NCBI GenBank assembly: GCA_013823505.1
Contig: PNMH01000100.1
Span: forward strand, 1 to 11,781
Origin: Polaromonas sp.
GTDB taxonomy: Bacteria; Pseudomonadota; Gammaproteobacteria; Burkholderiales; Burkholderiaceae
Reading direction: 5' to 3'
DNA length: 11,781 nt
Under the pieces are notes generated by a model. That model was given only the letters and a program-made list of their open reading frames with translations, searched no databases and was not told the origin of the DNA. The translations under genes were made by a program, and so were the position numbers. Below are positions 1 to 6,757 of the stretch, piece by piece. Position 1 is the first letter of the stretch, and the number at the start of each line of letters is the position of its first letter.

Positions 1-615
1 TACGCCGCCCACATCACCACCCTGGCGCAATGTCACGGCCTCGAAGTGCCTTGCGCCGTGCAGCTGGAATATTCGCTGGTGCAGCGCGGCATCGAATACG
101 AGTTTCCGGCCATGTGCCAGGAGCTGGGCCTCGGGCTCGTGGCCTGGAGCCCCCTGGGCGGCGGGCTGTTGTCCGGCAAGTACCGGCCGAACGTCGATGC
201 GCAGGCCCAGGAGGCCGGACGCATCAAGACCACCGCTGCGGTGGCCACGCCCGCACTGAACAAGCTGACGCCGCGCAACTGGGAGATCGTGGCGGCGTTG
301 GAATCCGTCGCCCAGGCCTTGGGGCAGCCCATGGCACGCGTGGCCATCAACTGGCTGGCGGGTCGCCCTGCCCTCAGCTCGGTGACGCTTGGCGCCACCC
401 GGCTGGAACAACTGGAAGACGGCCTGTGCGCCCTGGACTTTGAATTGCCGCGCGAACTGCGCGACCGGCTGGACCAGGTGGGCGCTCTGCCATCGCTGTT
501 TCCGTACAATTTTCTGGGCGCTGTGCAGCCGCGCCTGCACGGCGGTGCCAGCGTGTCGGCGCGCCCCCCGCACCTTGATCAACTGCCCGCAACCCGCAGC
601 GGCGGCTGGCGCTGA
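1..615 (+). CDS. Aldo/keto reductase, C-terminal part (5' end outside window)
   Basis: The frame is open from base 1 and ends at TGA 613-615, giving about 204 residues with no start in the window. The visible part matches the C-terminal half of an aldo/keto reductase TIM barrel: a QLEYSLVQRGIE segment, then GLVAWSPLGGGLLSGKY, which is characteristic of the family, and later VAINWLAGRPALSSVTLGA followed by LEQLEDGL, the region contacting the NADPH phosphate. Known family members reduce aldehydes or ketones with NADPH in the cytoplasm. The catalytic Asp/Tyr/Lys/His tetrad sits in the N-terminal half, so activity cannot be judged here. It converges on the leftward SDR gene, with only 15 bases between the two stop codons and no clear terminator hairpin. 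The family call is firm; the substrate is unknown. Confidence 0.93.
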   Translation, partial: YAAHITTLAQCHGLEVPCAVQLEYSLVQRGIEYEFPAMCQELGLGLVAWSPLGGGLLSGKYRPNVDAQAQEAGRIKTTAAVATPALNKLTPRNWEIVAALESVAQALGQPMARVAINWLAGRPALSSVTLGATRLEQLEDGLCALDFELPRELRDRLDQVGALPSLFPYNFLGAVQPRLHGGASVSARPPHLDQLPATRSGGWR

Positions 616-630
616 TGCGCCATCTCCCGA

Positions 631-1398
631 TCAGCGAACCATCAGGGTGCCACCGTCCACGGCGAATGTCTGGCCCGTCATGAATCGCGCGCCCGGGGAA
701 GCCAGAAAGGCCAGCACGGGCACCAGGTCGCGCTCCATATTGCCCAGCTTGCCGCCCAGCGGAATCACCCTGGCCATCATGGCGTCGTGCGCGGTCAGTT
801 GCTCCGGGCACATCTCGGCGCGGGTCTTGTCGTACATAGGCGTCCAGATGGCCGGGGCGATCGCGTTCACGCGGATGTTGAAGGGCGCCCACTCCTGAGC
901 CACCGTTCGGGTCCACGCCAGAACCGCACCTTTGGCGGCCGAATAGGCCGCCTTGTTCGGCAGGCCCAGCGCTCCCGCAGCAGAAGCGAAGTTGATGATG
1001 CTGCCTCCATGCTCTCGAAGGTGGGGGAACACGGCACGGTTCATCAGAAAGGTACCTGTGGCGTTCACCGCGAACACCCTGTCCCAAAGCTCCAGACTGG
1101 TGTCTTGCGCAGGTGAGGATGGCGCGATGCCTGCGGCATGAATCAGCACATCGAGACCGCCAAGACAAAGGCAAGCGGCATCGACCGCCTGCACCACGGA
1201 GGCTTCGTCGGACACGTCGACCTCGATGAATTCTTTCGCACCCGCTGACGTCACGATGGCTTCGCCAGCTTCTCTGTTCAGATCCATCGACACCACCAGC
1301 GCACCCATGGCGGTCAGGGACCGCACCAGGCCCTCGCCCATGCCGCTCGCGCCGCCGGTGATGATGATGCGGCGCCCGGTCAACTCTGACGATGACAT
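631..1398 (-). CDS. SDR family NAD(P)-dependent oxidoreductase (255 aa)
   Basis: A classical short-chain dehydrogenase of normal length. The Rossmann glycine motif GGASGMG lies at residues 15-21. Asp39 at the end of strand beta-2 favours NAD(H). An HAAG variant of the NNAG motif is at 87-90. The active site is complete: Asn112, Ser139, Tyr152 and Lys156 (YSAAK). The C-terminus ends in the usual VDGGTLMV segment. It probably interconverts a secondary alcohol and a ketone, for example a hydroxyacyl or alicyclic intermediate, in the cytoplasm. The start is supported by GAGGA about 9 bases upstream of the ATG. It is the last gene of the leftward unit, 17 bases after the FAH-family gene, so co-transcription is likely. 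The substrate cannot be read from sequence. Confidence 0.95.
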   Translation of the reverse strand: MSSSELTGRRIIITGGASGMGEGLVRSLTAMGALVVSMDLNREAGEAIVTSAGAKEFIEVDVSDEASVVQAVDAACLCLGGLDVLIHAAGIAPSSPAQDTSLELWDRVFAVNATGTFLMNRAVFPHLREHGGSIINFASAAGALGLPNKAAYSAAKGAVLAWTRTVAQEWAPFNIRVNAIAPAIWTPMYDKTRAEMCPEQLTAHDAMMARVIPLGGKLGNMERDLVPVLAFLASPGARFMTGQTFAVDGGTLMVR

Positions 1399-1415
1399 GC
1401 GGTTGTTTCCTCGAT

Positions 1416-2402
1416 TCAGGGTTGGGTAATGCGTGTGCGAAGCAAGCCGATGCCCTCCACCTCCAGCTCCACCACATCACCGGGTTTGAGATAGCGCATC
1501 TGCTCCAGGCCGCAGCCATTGCCCACGGTGCCGGAACCGAAAAATTCACCCGGGTGCAGCGTCTCCGAACGCGAAACATGCGCGATCACGTCCTCGAACT
1601 TCCAGTACATGTCGCGCGAATTGCCCCGACCCCACTCCTCGCCGTTGACGCGGGCCACCATGCTCAGGTTGTAGGGATCAGGAAGTTCGTCGGCCGTGAC
1701 CAGGCAGGGGCCCATCACATTGCCCGTGTCGAAGTCCTTGCCCTTGGCCGGACCCAGCATGCCGCCCATTTCCACGGCCTGGGCATCGCGCGCGCTGATG
1801 TCGTTGAAGATCGTGTATCCAAAGATGTGCTCACGGGCTTTCTCTTTGGGCACATCCTTGGCGCGAGCACCGATGTAGAAACCGAACTCGAGTTCGAAAT
1901 CGAGTGCCTTGCTGTAGCTGGGCCATATCACGTCGTCGTCGACGCCGATGGTCGCAAAGCGGTTGCACTTGTAGTAGATGGGCTGGCGCTGGAAGGTCTC
2001 GATCACACGGTCGTCGGCACGGGTGTTCATGGCCTTCAACGTGGCTTCGGGATCCGGTGTGCGCGCTGCGCGTGCTTTGCGGGCGGCCGCAAAGCTCTGG
2101 CGCAGGTGCAGCTCAAAGCATGAGGCATCGCGCATCTGAGGCGGAGGTTGGATGGGCGCTAGGATTTTTACCGCCTGCCGCTCACGCACCGCGGCGCTGG
2201 GCGCACGCGCGATGAGGTCTCGCGCCAGCTCCGAAGCGGAGGGACCCGCTTCAATCAGCGACAGCACGCTGGCCAGCGCATCCGCACTGCCGCCATGCAC
2301 AGCCTGCGCAGCCTGCCGCAAGTCCAGCACGGCCTGGTCGCCTTGAATGAAAGCGCCGGCGCGGGCCAGCCCGCCAGCTTCCTGGAATGTCACGAGTCTC
2401 AT
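1416..2402 (-). CDS. Fumarylacetoacetate hydrolase (FAH) family protein (328 aa)
   Basis: The C-terminal two thirds carry the FAH fold. YYKCNRFATIG (143-153) is followed by the divalent-metal ligands Glu170 and Glu172 in DFELEFGFYIG and Asp201 in NDISARD. Next come GPAKGKDFDTGNVMGPCLVT (217-236) and a C-terminal GSGTVGNGCGLE segment (289-300). Known members cleave C-C bonds in acylpyruvates or other 1,3-dicarbonyls, or act as hydratases or decarboxylases in aromatic meta-cleavage pathways. At 328 residues it is longer than the roughly 280-residue FahD-like enzymes and shorter than full fumarylacetoacetase; the N-terminal part (1-80) looks like the usual small cap domain. An AAGAGA Shine-Dalgarno lies upstream of the ATG. 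It sits between hemerythrin and an SDR, so an oxidation-then-cleavage step is plausible. Family is secure; the exact reaction is not. Confidence 0.94.
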   Translation of the reverse strand: MRLVTFQEAGGLARAGAFIQGDQAVLDLRQAAQAVHGGSADALASVLSLIEAGPSASELARDLIARAPSAAVRERQAVKILAPIQPPPQMRDASCFELHLRQSFAAARKARAARTPDPEATLKAMNTRADDRVIETFQRQPIYYKCNRFATIGVDDDVIWPSYSKALDFELEFGFYIGARAKDVPKEKAREHIFGYTIFNDISARDAQAVEMGGMLGPAKGKDFDTGNVMGPCLVTADELPDPYNLSMVARVNGEEWGRGNSRDMYWKFEDVIAHVSRSETLHPGEFFGSGTVGNGCGLEQMRYLKPGDVVELEVEGIGLLRTRITQP

Positions 2403-2463
2403 AAGGTGTCTCTTGTGGGTTCATGGAAAACCAAGGCCAACAGCGCCCTGGCAAAGCGAGGGC

Positions 2464-2985
2464 TCAACCGGCTTCAGGTGGAAGCGGTGAGTCAGCAGGG
2501 TCCAAGCGTCGGCGAAGCACCACCGGTGCGCCACCGTGGCTGCGCTTGTTCAGCCATTGGGAGAGGGAAGCATCCATGTAGTCCGCATGCCCCGGAAACC
2601 AGTCGACAAGCGCGCGGGCGAGATCTCGAACCACCTGCAAGGAGCCGCCGTTGCGCAGAATCTCCTGCACCTCGTGCACGGAGTTGAGCACGGCGGTGTG
2701 CTCGTCTCCGTGGCATTGCGCTGCCGGAAACGCGGTGCTGTCCATCCAGCGCTGCTCCTGCTCAAAATGCTCAACAGCGTGCGCTTCAAATGCGGCCAGG
2801 CATGCAGCGAGCTCGTCGTCCTCAGCAGTTTGCAGGGCGGCAACGCACTCGACAAATTCACGGTGGGTGTCGTCCATCGCGTTGTGCCCGAGCAGGTAGC
2901 GGTCGGACCACGCTATGGTGTTGCCACCAGGCCCTTGATTGGCTGCCGATTGAGATGGGTCTTGAGACAAGTCAGCGTGCTCCAT
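2464..2985 (-). CDS. Bacteriohemerythrin (173 aa)
   Basis: A single hemerythrin four-helix domain with all seven di-iron ligands. Counting from the ATG at 2985, they are His41 (DDTHREF), His73 and Glu77 (HFEQE, the HxxxE motif), His92 and His96 (HGDEH, HxxxH), and His133 and Asp138 (HADYMD, HxxxxD). An N-terminal leader of about 25 polar residues precedes IAWSDRYLLG. A basic, Pro-rich tail of about 28 residues follows the domain. Hemerythrins bind O2 reversibly at a non-haem di-iron site; bacterial roles include O2 storage, delivery to oxygenases, and sensing. No signalling or transmembrane domain is fused, so it is a soluble carrier type. A TTG at 2991 overlaps the upstream SDR stop and would add two residues; I prefer the ATG. 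Its place between two catabolic enzymes is unusual. Confidence 0.93.
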   Translation of the reverse strand: MEHADLSQDPSQSAANQGPGGNTIAWSDRYLLGHNAMDDTHREFVECVAALQTAEDDELAACLAAFEAHAVEHFEQEQRWMDSTAFPAAQCHGDEHTAVLNSVHEVQEILRNGGSLQVVRDLARALVDWFPGHADYMDASLSQWLNKRSHGGAPVVLRRRLDPADSPLPPEAG

Positions 2986-2987
2986 GA

Positions 2988-3683
2988 TCAAACCCGACCC
3001 GCCACGGGAATGCAGGCACCGGTGACCGCGCTGGCATCGTCCGACAGGAGAAATGCAATGACCGCCGCCAACGAGCGGGGGGGTACCCAGCGCGTGGCGT
3101 CGGCGTCGGGCATGTCGGCCCGGTTGGCGGGGGTGTCCAGAATGCTCGGCAGCACCGCGTTCACGCGCACGCCCCGGTCCTTCAGCTCTTCGGCCAGCGC
3201 TTCGGTCAGCCGAGCGACGCCAGCCTTGGACGCCGCATAGGCACCCATGCCCGCGCCAGCCTTCTGGGCGGCCAGAGCACCCACATTGACGATGCCGGCC
3301 GCCGGCGCGCGCAAGAGATGCGGCAAGGCCTCGCGGCAGGCCACCACCGTGCTGCGCAGGTTCATGGCGTAAAGAGCGTCCCAGGACTCCAGGCTCCCGG
3401 CCTCCAGCGTCTCCCAGCGAAAGCCACCAGCCACATTGACCAGACCGTCCAAGCCATTGAGCTGGTCTCTGGCCTGTGCCAGCGCGGACCGAGTGGCCTC
3501 GGAATCGGTCAAATCAACACCGCCGATCACTGCGACCATGCCGGGCACATCTTGGGCAGGAGCGCGGTCGAGCAAGACCACGCGAGCACCCTGCTCTGCA
3601 AGCACCGCGCCAACGGCGCGACCCAAAGTACCGACGCCACCCGTCACGACGATGTGGCGGTTTGCCAAGGAATGTTCACTCAT
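2988..3683 (-). CDS. SDR family oxidoreductase with Ala in place of the catalytic Ser (231 aa)
   Basis: A short SDR. The nucleotide loop is TGGVGTLG (residues 14-21), Asp39 follows beta-2, NVAGG (83-87) replaces NNAG, Asn108 is in the MNLRS segment, and YAASK gives Tyr149 and Lys153. The serine normally 13 residues before the Tyr is Ala136 (IVNVGALAAQKAG), so the Ser-Tyr-Lys triad is incomplete. The adenine-binding side is intact, so cofactor binding is expected. It could still be an active dehydrogenase of an atypical SDR subgroup, a reductase with relaxed needs, or a non-catalytic partner. It is the first gene of the leftward unit, just downstream of the divergent promoter region. Only a weak Shine-Dalgarno is seen before ATG 3683. 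Its stop lies two bases before the hemerythrin ATG, which suggests translational coupling. Substrate unknown. Confidence 0.92.
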   Translation of the reverse strand: MSEHSLANRHIVVTGGVGTLGRAVGAVLAEQGARVVLLDRAPAQDVPGMVAVIGGVDLTDSEATRSALAQARDQLNGLDGLVNVAGGFRWETLEAGSLESWDALYAMNLRSTVVACREALPHLLRAPAAGIVNVGALAAQKAGAGMGAYAASKAGVARLTEALAEELKDRGVRVNAVLPSILDTPANRADMPDADATRWVPPRSLAAVIAFLLSDDASAVTGACIPVAGRV

Positions 3684-3721
3684 AAGTGCAGGTCGTTGGT
3701 GTAAACCAGTAGTTAGACATA

Positions 3722-3749
3722 TTGACGCAATCTGTGCAGATATTAAACT
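3722..3749 (+). promoter_or_regulatory. Predicted sigma70-type promoter for the rightward DUF35-thiolase-MFS-reductase unit
   Basis: TTGACG (3722-3727), a 16-base spacer, then TAAACT (3744-3749). The -35 matches five of six and the -10 four of six. The expected start near 3756 gives a leader of about 63 bases before ATG 3820. The -10 box overlaps that of the opposite promoter by four bases, so the two could compete for polymerase. Weaker than the leftward promoter. Confidence 0.45.
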
Positions 3750-3770
3750 CGTTCACATCGTGTACGTCAA
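3742..3770 (-). promoter_or_regulatory. Predicted sigma70-type promoter for the leftward SDR-hemerythrin-FAH-SDR unit
   Basis: Read on the minus strand, TTGACG (3770-3765) is followed after a 17-base spacer by TTTAAT (3747-3742). Both are five-of-six matches to the sigma70 consensus with ideal spacing. The expected start near 3735 gives a leader of about 50 bases before the ATG at 3683. Prediction by eye only. Confidence 0.6.
3750..3766. promoter_or_regulatory. Candidate operator: 17-bp near-palindrome between divergent genes
   Basis: CGTTCAC-ATC-GTGTACG has seven-base arms around a three-base centre, with six of the seven arm pairs complementary (only 3753/3763 mismatch). It fills the spacer of the leftward promoter and covers the expected start of the rightward one, so a dimeric regulator bound there could act on both units. 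A second inverted repeat, CGTCA-N5-TGACG (3765-3779), overlaps its right edge. The regulator is not encoded in the window, and the site does not match an operator consensus I can name. Confidence 0.45.
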
Positions 3771-3819
3771 TTCGTGACGACCCCGACTTTGTACCCGCCG
3801 GCTCCACCACCTCCCATCC

Positions 3820-4218
3820 ATGCCACGCAAACTGCCCCAGATCACCAGCGACTCTTCAGCCTTCTGGCAAGGGGGGGAGTCGGGCCGGCTGATGATCCAT
3901 CGCTGCAGCGCCTGCACGCGCTTCTTCCATCCTCCCGCACCCATCTGTTCTTCGTGTGGATCTCTGGAGGTGGCCCCCGAGCCGGTGAGTGGTCGTGGCC
4001 GTGTCGCCACCTGCACCGTGAATCACCAAGCCTGGAAGCCCGAGCTGACCGAACACTACGTGGTCGCCATCATCGAGCTCGATGACCAGCCCGGCCTGCG
4101 CCTCCTGAGCAATGTGGTGGGAATGCCGCCCGAGCAGGTGCGGATCGACATGCCGGTTCAAGTGTTCTTCGAGCAGCACGAAGACGTCTGGCTTCCACTG
4201 TTCCAGAAGGCCGACTGA
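3820..4218 (+). CDS. DUF35 zinc-ribbon/OB-fold protein, partner of thiolase-like protein (132 aa)
   Basis: Typical length and layout of a DUF35 protein. A short N-terminal helix region (SSAFWQGGESGRL, 12-24) packs on the partner. A rubredoxin-like zinc ribbon follows with Cys29-x2-Cys32 and Cys43-x2-Cys46. The rest, from about residue 50, is an OB fold (GRGRVATCTVNHQAW; PGLRLLSNVVG; MPVQVFFE). These proteins form complexes with thiolases or thiolase-like lipid-transfer (Ltp) enzymes, as in the ChsH2 DUF35 domain that binds the Ltp2 retro-aldolase in steroid side-chain breakdown. The stop TGA and the next ATG share one base (TGATG at 4216-4220), so the two are probably translated together and form one complex. 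The start has no clear Shine-Dalgarno but fits the family N-terminus. It is the first gene of the rightward unit. Confidence 0.95.
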   Translation: MPRKLPQITSDSSAFWQGGESGRLMIHRCSACTRFFHPPAPICSSCGSLEVAPEPVSGRGRVATCTVNHQAWKPELTEHYVVAIIELDDQPGLRLLSNVVGMPPEQVRIDMPVQVFFEQHEDVWLPLFQKAD

Positions 4219-5408
4219 TGTTTGACCACTTGTGCGAGAAAAACGTGGCGATTGCGGGCGTGGGCCAGTCCGAGGTGGCGCGCCCCTCCGACAAATCCGC
4301 CATGCGCCTGACCCTGGACGCTTGCCTGGAAGCCATTGCCGACGCTGGACTCACGCGCGAAGACATCGATGGGGTGGCGTGTTGGCCCGGGGACAACAAC
4401 AACGGCAACAGCTTTTCCCCCGTGGGACCCAACGCACTGATCGGCACCATGGGACTGAAGGTCAACTGGTACGGCGGTGGCTATGAAGGCCCGGGTCCGT
4501 TGGCAGGCTTGATCAACGGCGCCATGGCCATCGCTGCAGGGCTGTGCCGCCATGTGCTGGTGTTTCGCACGATCACCGAAGCCAGCGCCCGGCGTGTCGA
4601 CAAAAACGCCAACGCGTTGAGCAACAAGACCGCCGGCCGCGACAGCAGCTTCTTCTGGCAGTGGTACACGCCCTACGAAGTGCATTCGGCCATCAACCTG
4701 ATGGCGATGTACGCCCAGCGGCATTTCCACGACTACGGGACCACCCCGGAGCAACTGGCCCAGATCGCCCTGACCTGTCGCGCCAACGCCGTGGTCAACC
4801 CCAAAGCCGTTTACCGCACGCCCATGAACATGGACGACTACATGGCCTCTCGCATGATCTCGACGCCGTTGCGCATGTTCGATTGCGATGTGCACTGCGA
4901 CGGGTCGACTGCGATCGTTCTCTCGCGCATCGACGCTGCACGCGCGGGCCCCAATCCCCCCATCCGCGTGGAAGCGATCGGCTCGGCCCTGCACCAACCT
5001 TGGTCCTGGGACCAGATTTCACTGACCGGCGGAGCCAGCATCGACGCAGCCAACATGATGTGGCAGCGCACCGACCTCAAGCCCACGGACGTGGGCAGCG
5101 CCCAGCTGTACGACGGCTTCTCCATTCTCACGCTGCTGTGGCTCGAAGCCTTGGGTCTGTGTCCAGTAGGTGAGAGCGGTCCTTTTGTCGAAGGGGGCAC
5201 GCGCATCGCCCGTGACGGAGTGCTGCCCATCAACACCAATGGTGGGCAGCTCTCAGGCGGGAGGACCCATGGCCTGGGCTATGTGCACGAAGCCTGCACC
5301 CAGCTCTGGGGCCGCGCCGGGTTGCGTCAGATCGCACCGCATCAGGTCGCGATTGCGGCGGCCGGCGGCGGTCCGCTGGCTGGCTCGCTACTTCTGGTAC
5401 GCGAGTGA
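4218..5408 (+). CDS. Thiolase-like lipid-transfer (Ltp/SCP-x type) protein lacking catalytic cysteines (396 aa)
   Basis: The thiolase fold is recognisable across its whole length: NVAIAGVGQSE (9-19), LDACLEAIADAGL (34-45), the GLCRHVLVF helix-strand (108-116), CDGSTAIVLS (227-236), AQLYDGFS (295-302), NTNGGQLSGGR (339-349) and AAAGGGPLAGS (380-390). The nucleophilic Cys region of true thiolases is EGPGPLAGLINGA (90-102) with no Cys. The GHP histidine motif is GRT, and the C-terminal CxGGG cysteine is Ala382. This is the pattern of Ltp-type proteins that work with DUF35 partners, some of which are retro-aldolases cleaving beta-hydroxyacyl-CoA side chains. Tyr298 in LYDGFS is a candidate catalytic tyrosine by family resemblance. 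AGAAGG lies about 7 bases before the ATG. Automated labels such as acetyl-CoA acetyltransferase would be misleading. Substrate unknown. Confidence 0.93.
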   Translation: MFDHLCEKNVAIAGVGQSEVARPSDKSAMRLTLDACLEAIADAGLTREDIDGVACWPGDNNNGNSFSPVGPNALIGTMGLKVNWYGGGYEGPGPLAGLINGAMAIAAGLCRHVLVFRTITEASARRVDKNANALSNKTAGRDSSFFWQWYTPYEVHSAINLMAMYAQRHFHDYGTTPEQLAQIALTCRANAVVNPKAVYRTPMNMDDYMASRMISTPLRMFDCDVHCDGSTAIVLSRIDAARAGPNPPIRVEAIGSALHQPWSWDQISLTGGASIDAANMMWQRTDLKPTDVGSAQLYDGFSILTLLWLEALGLCPVGESGPFVEGGTRIARDGVLPINTNGGQLSGGRTHGLGYVHEACTQLWGRAGLRQIAPHQVAIAAAGGGPLAGSLLLVRE

Positions 5409-5446
5409 CGAGACACAGGAAAACCACCCCAAATCTGGAAAATCGA

Positions 5447-6751
5447 ATGACACAACAAACCCCTCACGATTCACAGGCTCGACGAGGTCTTGGCATAGAT
5501 CTGACCGAATTCAAGAACGCCTGGCGGATCGTGGTGCTTGCCACGCTGGGACTCGCGATCAGTTCCAACTCGTCCATGTTGTACGCGTACGGCGCCCTAA
5601 TGGTCCCGCTGCAACAGACGTTCGGCTGGGCCAGGGCCGATCTCCAGTCGGCGGTGAGCTTCATGTTTCTCGGGTCGGTGGTGGCCTCGCAGATCGTTGG
5701 ATGGCTCAATCTGCGATTTGGCATGAAGCGCGTCACCATCATTTCCCTCTGCGCGCTTTCCCTGAGTTACCTGGCCATGACACGCATGGGGCCGTCCATC
5801 GTGACGCTATACCTGAGCTTTTTCCTGATGTCTCTGGCGAGCATGGGCACCATCCACGTCACATGGACCCACCTCGTCAACCTGTGGTTTGAACAAAACC
5901 GTGGGCTGGCACTGGCGATGGCCCTGTCCGGCACCGGTCTGGCAGCCATGTTGATCCCGTCGGCCGTGAGTGCCGTGGTTACGCAGTGGGGCTGGCAAGC
6001 CGCCTTCTGGCTGTTGGCAGCGCTTCCGGTGGCTCTGGTTTTGCCACTGGTCCTGGCCTGGATGAAAGAGCCCGCGCTGGCCACTGCTCGTGTGGGTGAC
6101 AAGCTGGCACCGGTGAAGGCGGCGGCGGCTGGCGTCACATTGCGCGAAGGCTTGCGCAACCCCCGTTTCTGGATGCTGAACATCGCCCTGTCCCTGATCG
6201 TGGCCTGCGTGGTGACGCTGGTCACGAATGGTGTGCCGTTGTTGCGAGACAAGGGTCTGGATGCCGTGGATGCCGCGCGCATTTTCGGTAGTTTCGGCCT
6301 GTCGCTGATCTTGGGGCGGGTTGTTGTTGGGTACCTGGTCGACCGGCTCTGGGCACCCGGCGTGGCCGCTGTGGCCTTGAGTTTGCCCGCCCTGGGGTGT
6401 CTGCTGCTGGCCACCAGTGGGGCCAATGAGACCACCTGGCTGGTGGTGGGGGTCATGCTGGTGGGCATTGGCGCGGGCGCTGAATTCGACTTGGCAGCGT
6501 TCCTTGTTTCGCGGTACTTCGGCATGCGCGACTACGGCCGCCTGTTCGGCATTCACCTCGGCCTGATCACACTCGCTTCGACCCTGGCACCCTGGATCTT
6601 TGGACAGCTCTACCGCAGCACCGGCACGTACCAGACCACGCTGATGGTCTGCGGTGTCATCTTTATCACCGGGGCTCTGGTGCTGCTCACACTGGGGCGT
6701 TACCCCACGTTTGACCGCACCACCGCCTCTGCCCTACCCCACACTGGCTGA
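5447..6751 (+). CDS. MFS transporter, monocarboxylate/oxalate-formate-antiporter-like (434 aa)
   Basis: The hydrophobic pattern fits 12 transmembrane helices with a central loop near WMKEPALATARVGDKLAPVK. An MFS motif A-like loop after helix 2 reads GWLNLRFGMKRV (85-96). The N-terminus is cytoplasmic and polar. The FGWARADLQSAVSF region (59-72) and the length resemble the group that includes MCT-like and oxalate/formate-antiporter-like carriers of small organic acids. Its job is probably uptake of the acid feeding this cluster, across the inner membrane. I chose ATG 5447 (TGGA about 9 bases upstream). A GTG at 5405 would add 14 polar residues and overlap the thiolase-like stop in a GTGA, so it cannot be excluded. 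Seven bases separate its stop from the next ATG, so the genes are surely co-transcribed. The transported compound is inferred only. Confidence 0.92.
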   Translation: MTQQTPHDSQARRGLGIDLTEFKNAWRIVVLATLGLAISSNSSMLYAYGALMVPLQQTFGWARADLQSAVSFMFLGSVVASQIVGWLNLRFGMKRVTIISLCALSLSYLAMTRMGPSIVTLYLSFFLMSLASMGTIHVTWTHLVNLWFEQNRGLALAMALSGTGLAAMLIPSAVSAVVTQWGWQAAFWLLAALPVALVLPLVLAWMKEPALATARVGDKLAPVKAAAAGVTLREGLRNPRFWMLNIALSLIVACVVTLVTNGVPLLRDKGLDAVDAARIFGSFGLSLILGRVVVGYLVDRLWAPGVAAVALSLPALGCLLLATSGANETTWLVVGVMLVGIGAGAEFDLAAFLVSRYFGMRDYGRLFGIHLGLITLASTLAPWIFGQLYRSTGTYQTTLMVCGVIFITGALVLLTLGRYPTFDRTTASALPHTG

Positions 6752-6757
6752 ACACCC

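Noticed and set aside
616..630. Possible shared terminator between the convergent AKR and SDR genes
   Set aside because: The gap is only 15 bases and shows no inverted repeat with a T-tract on either strand.
374..1579. 401-residue open frame on the minus strand overlapping the AKR end and the first SDR
   Set aside because: It is out of frame with the clearly recognisable SDR on the same strand, is rich in Arg/Pro/Ser as expected for a GC-rich shadow, and shows no family motif.
3697..3708. TGGT-N4-ACCA inverted repeat in the leader of the leftward unit, reminiscent of GntR-type half-sites
   Set aside because: Four-base arms are short, and the four-base spacer differs from the usual odd spacing of FadR/GntR-type sites; chance occurrence is likely.
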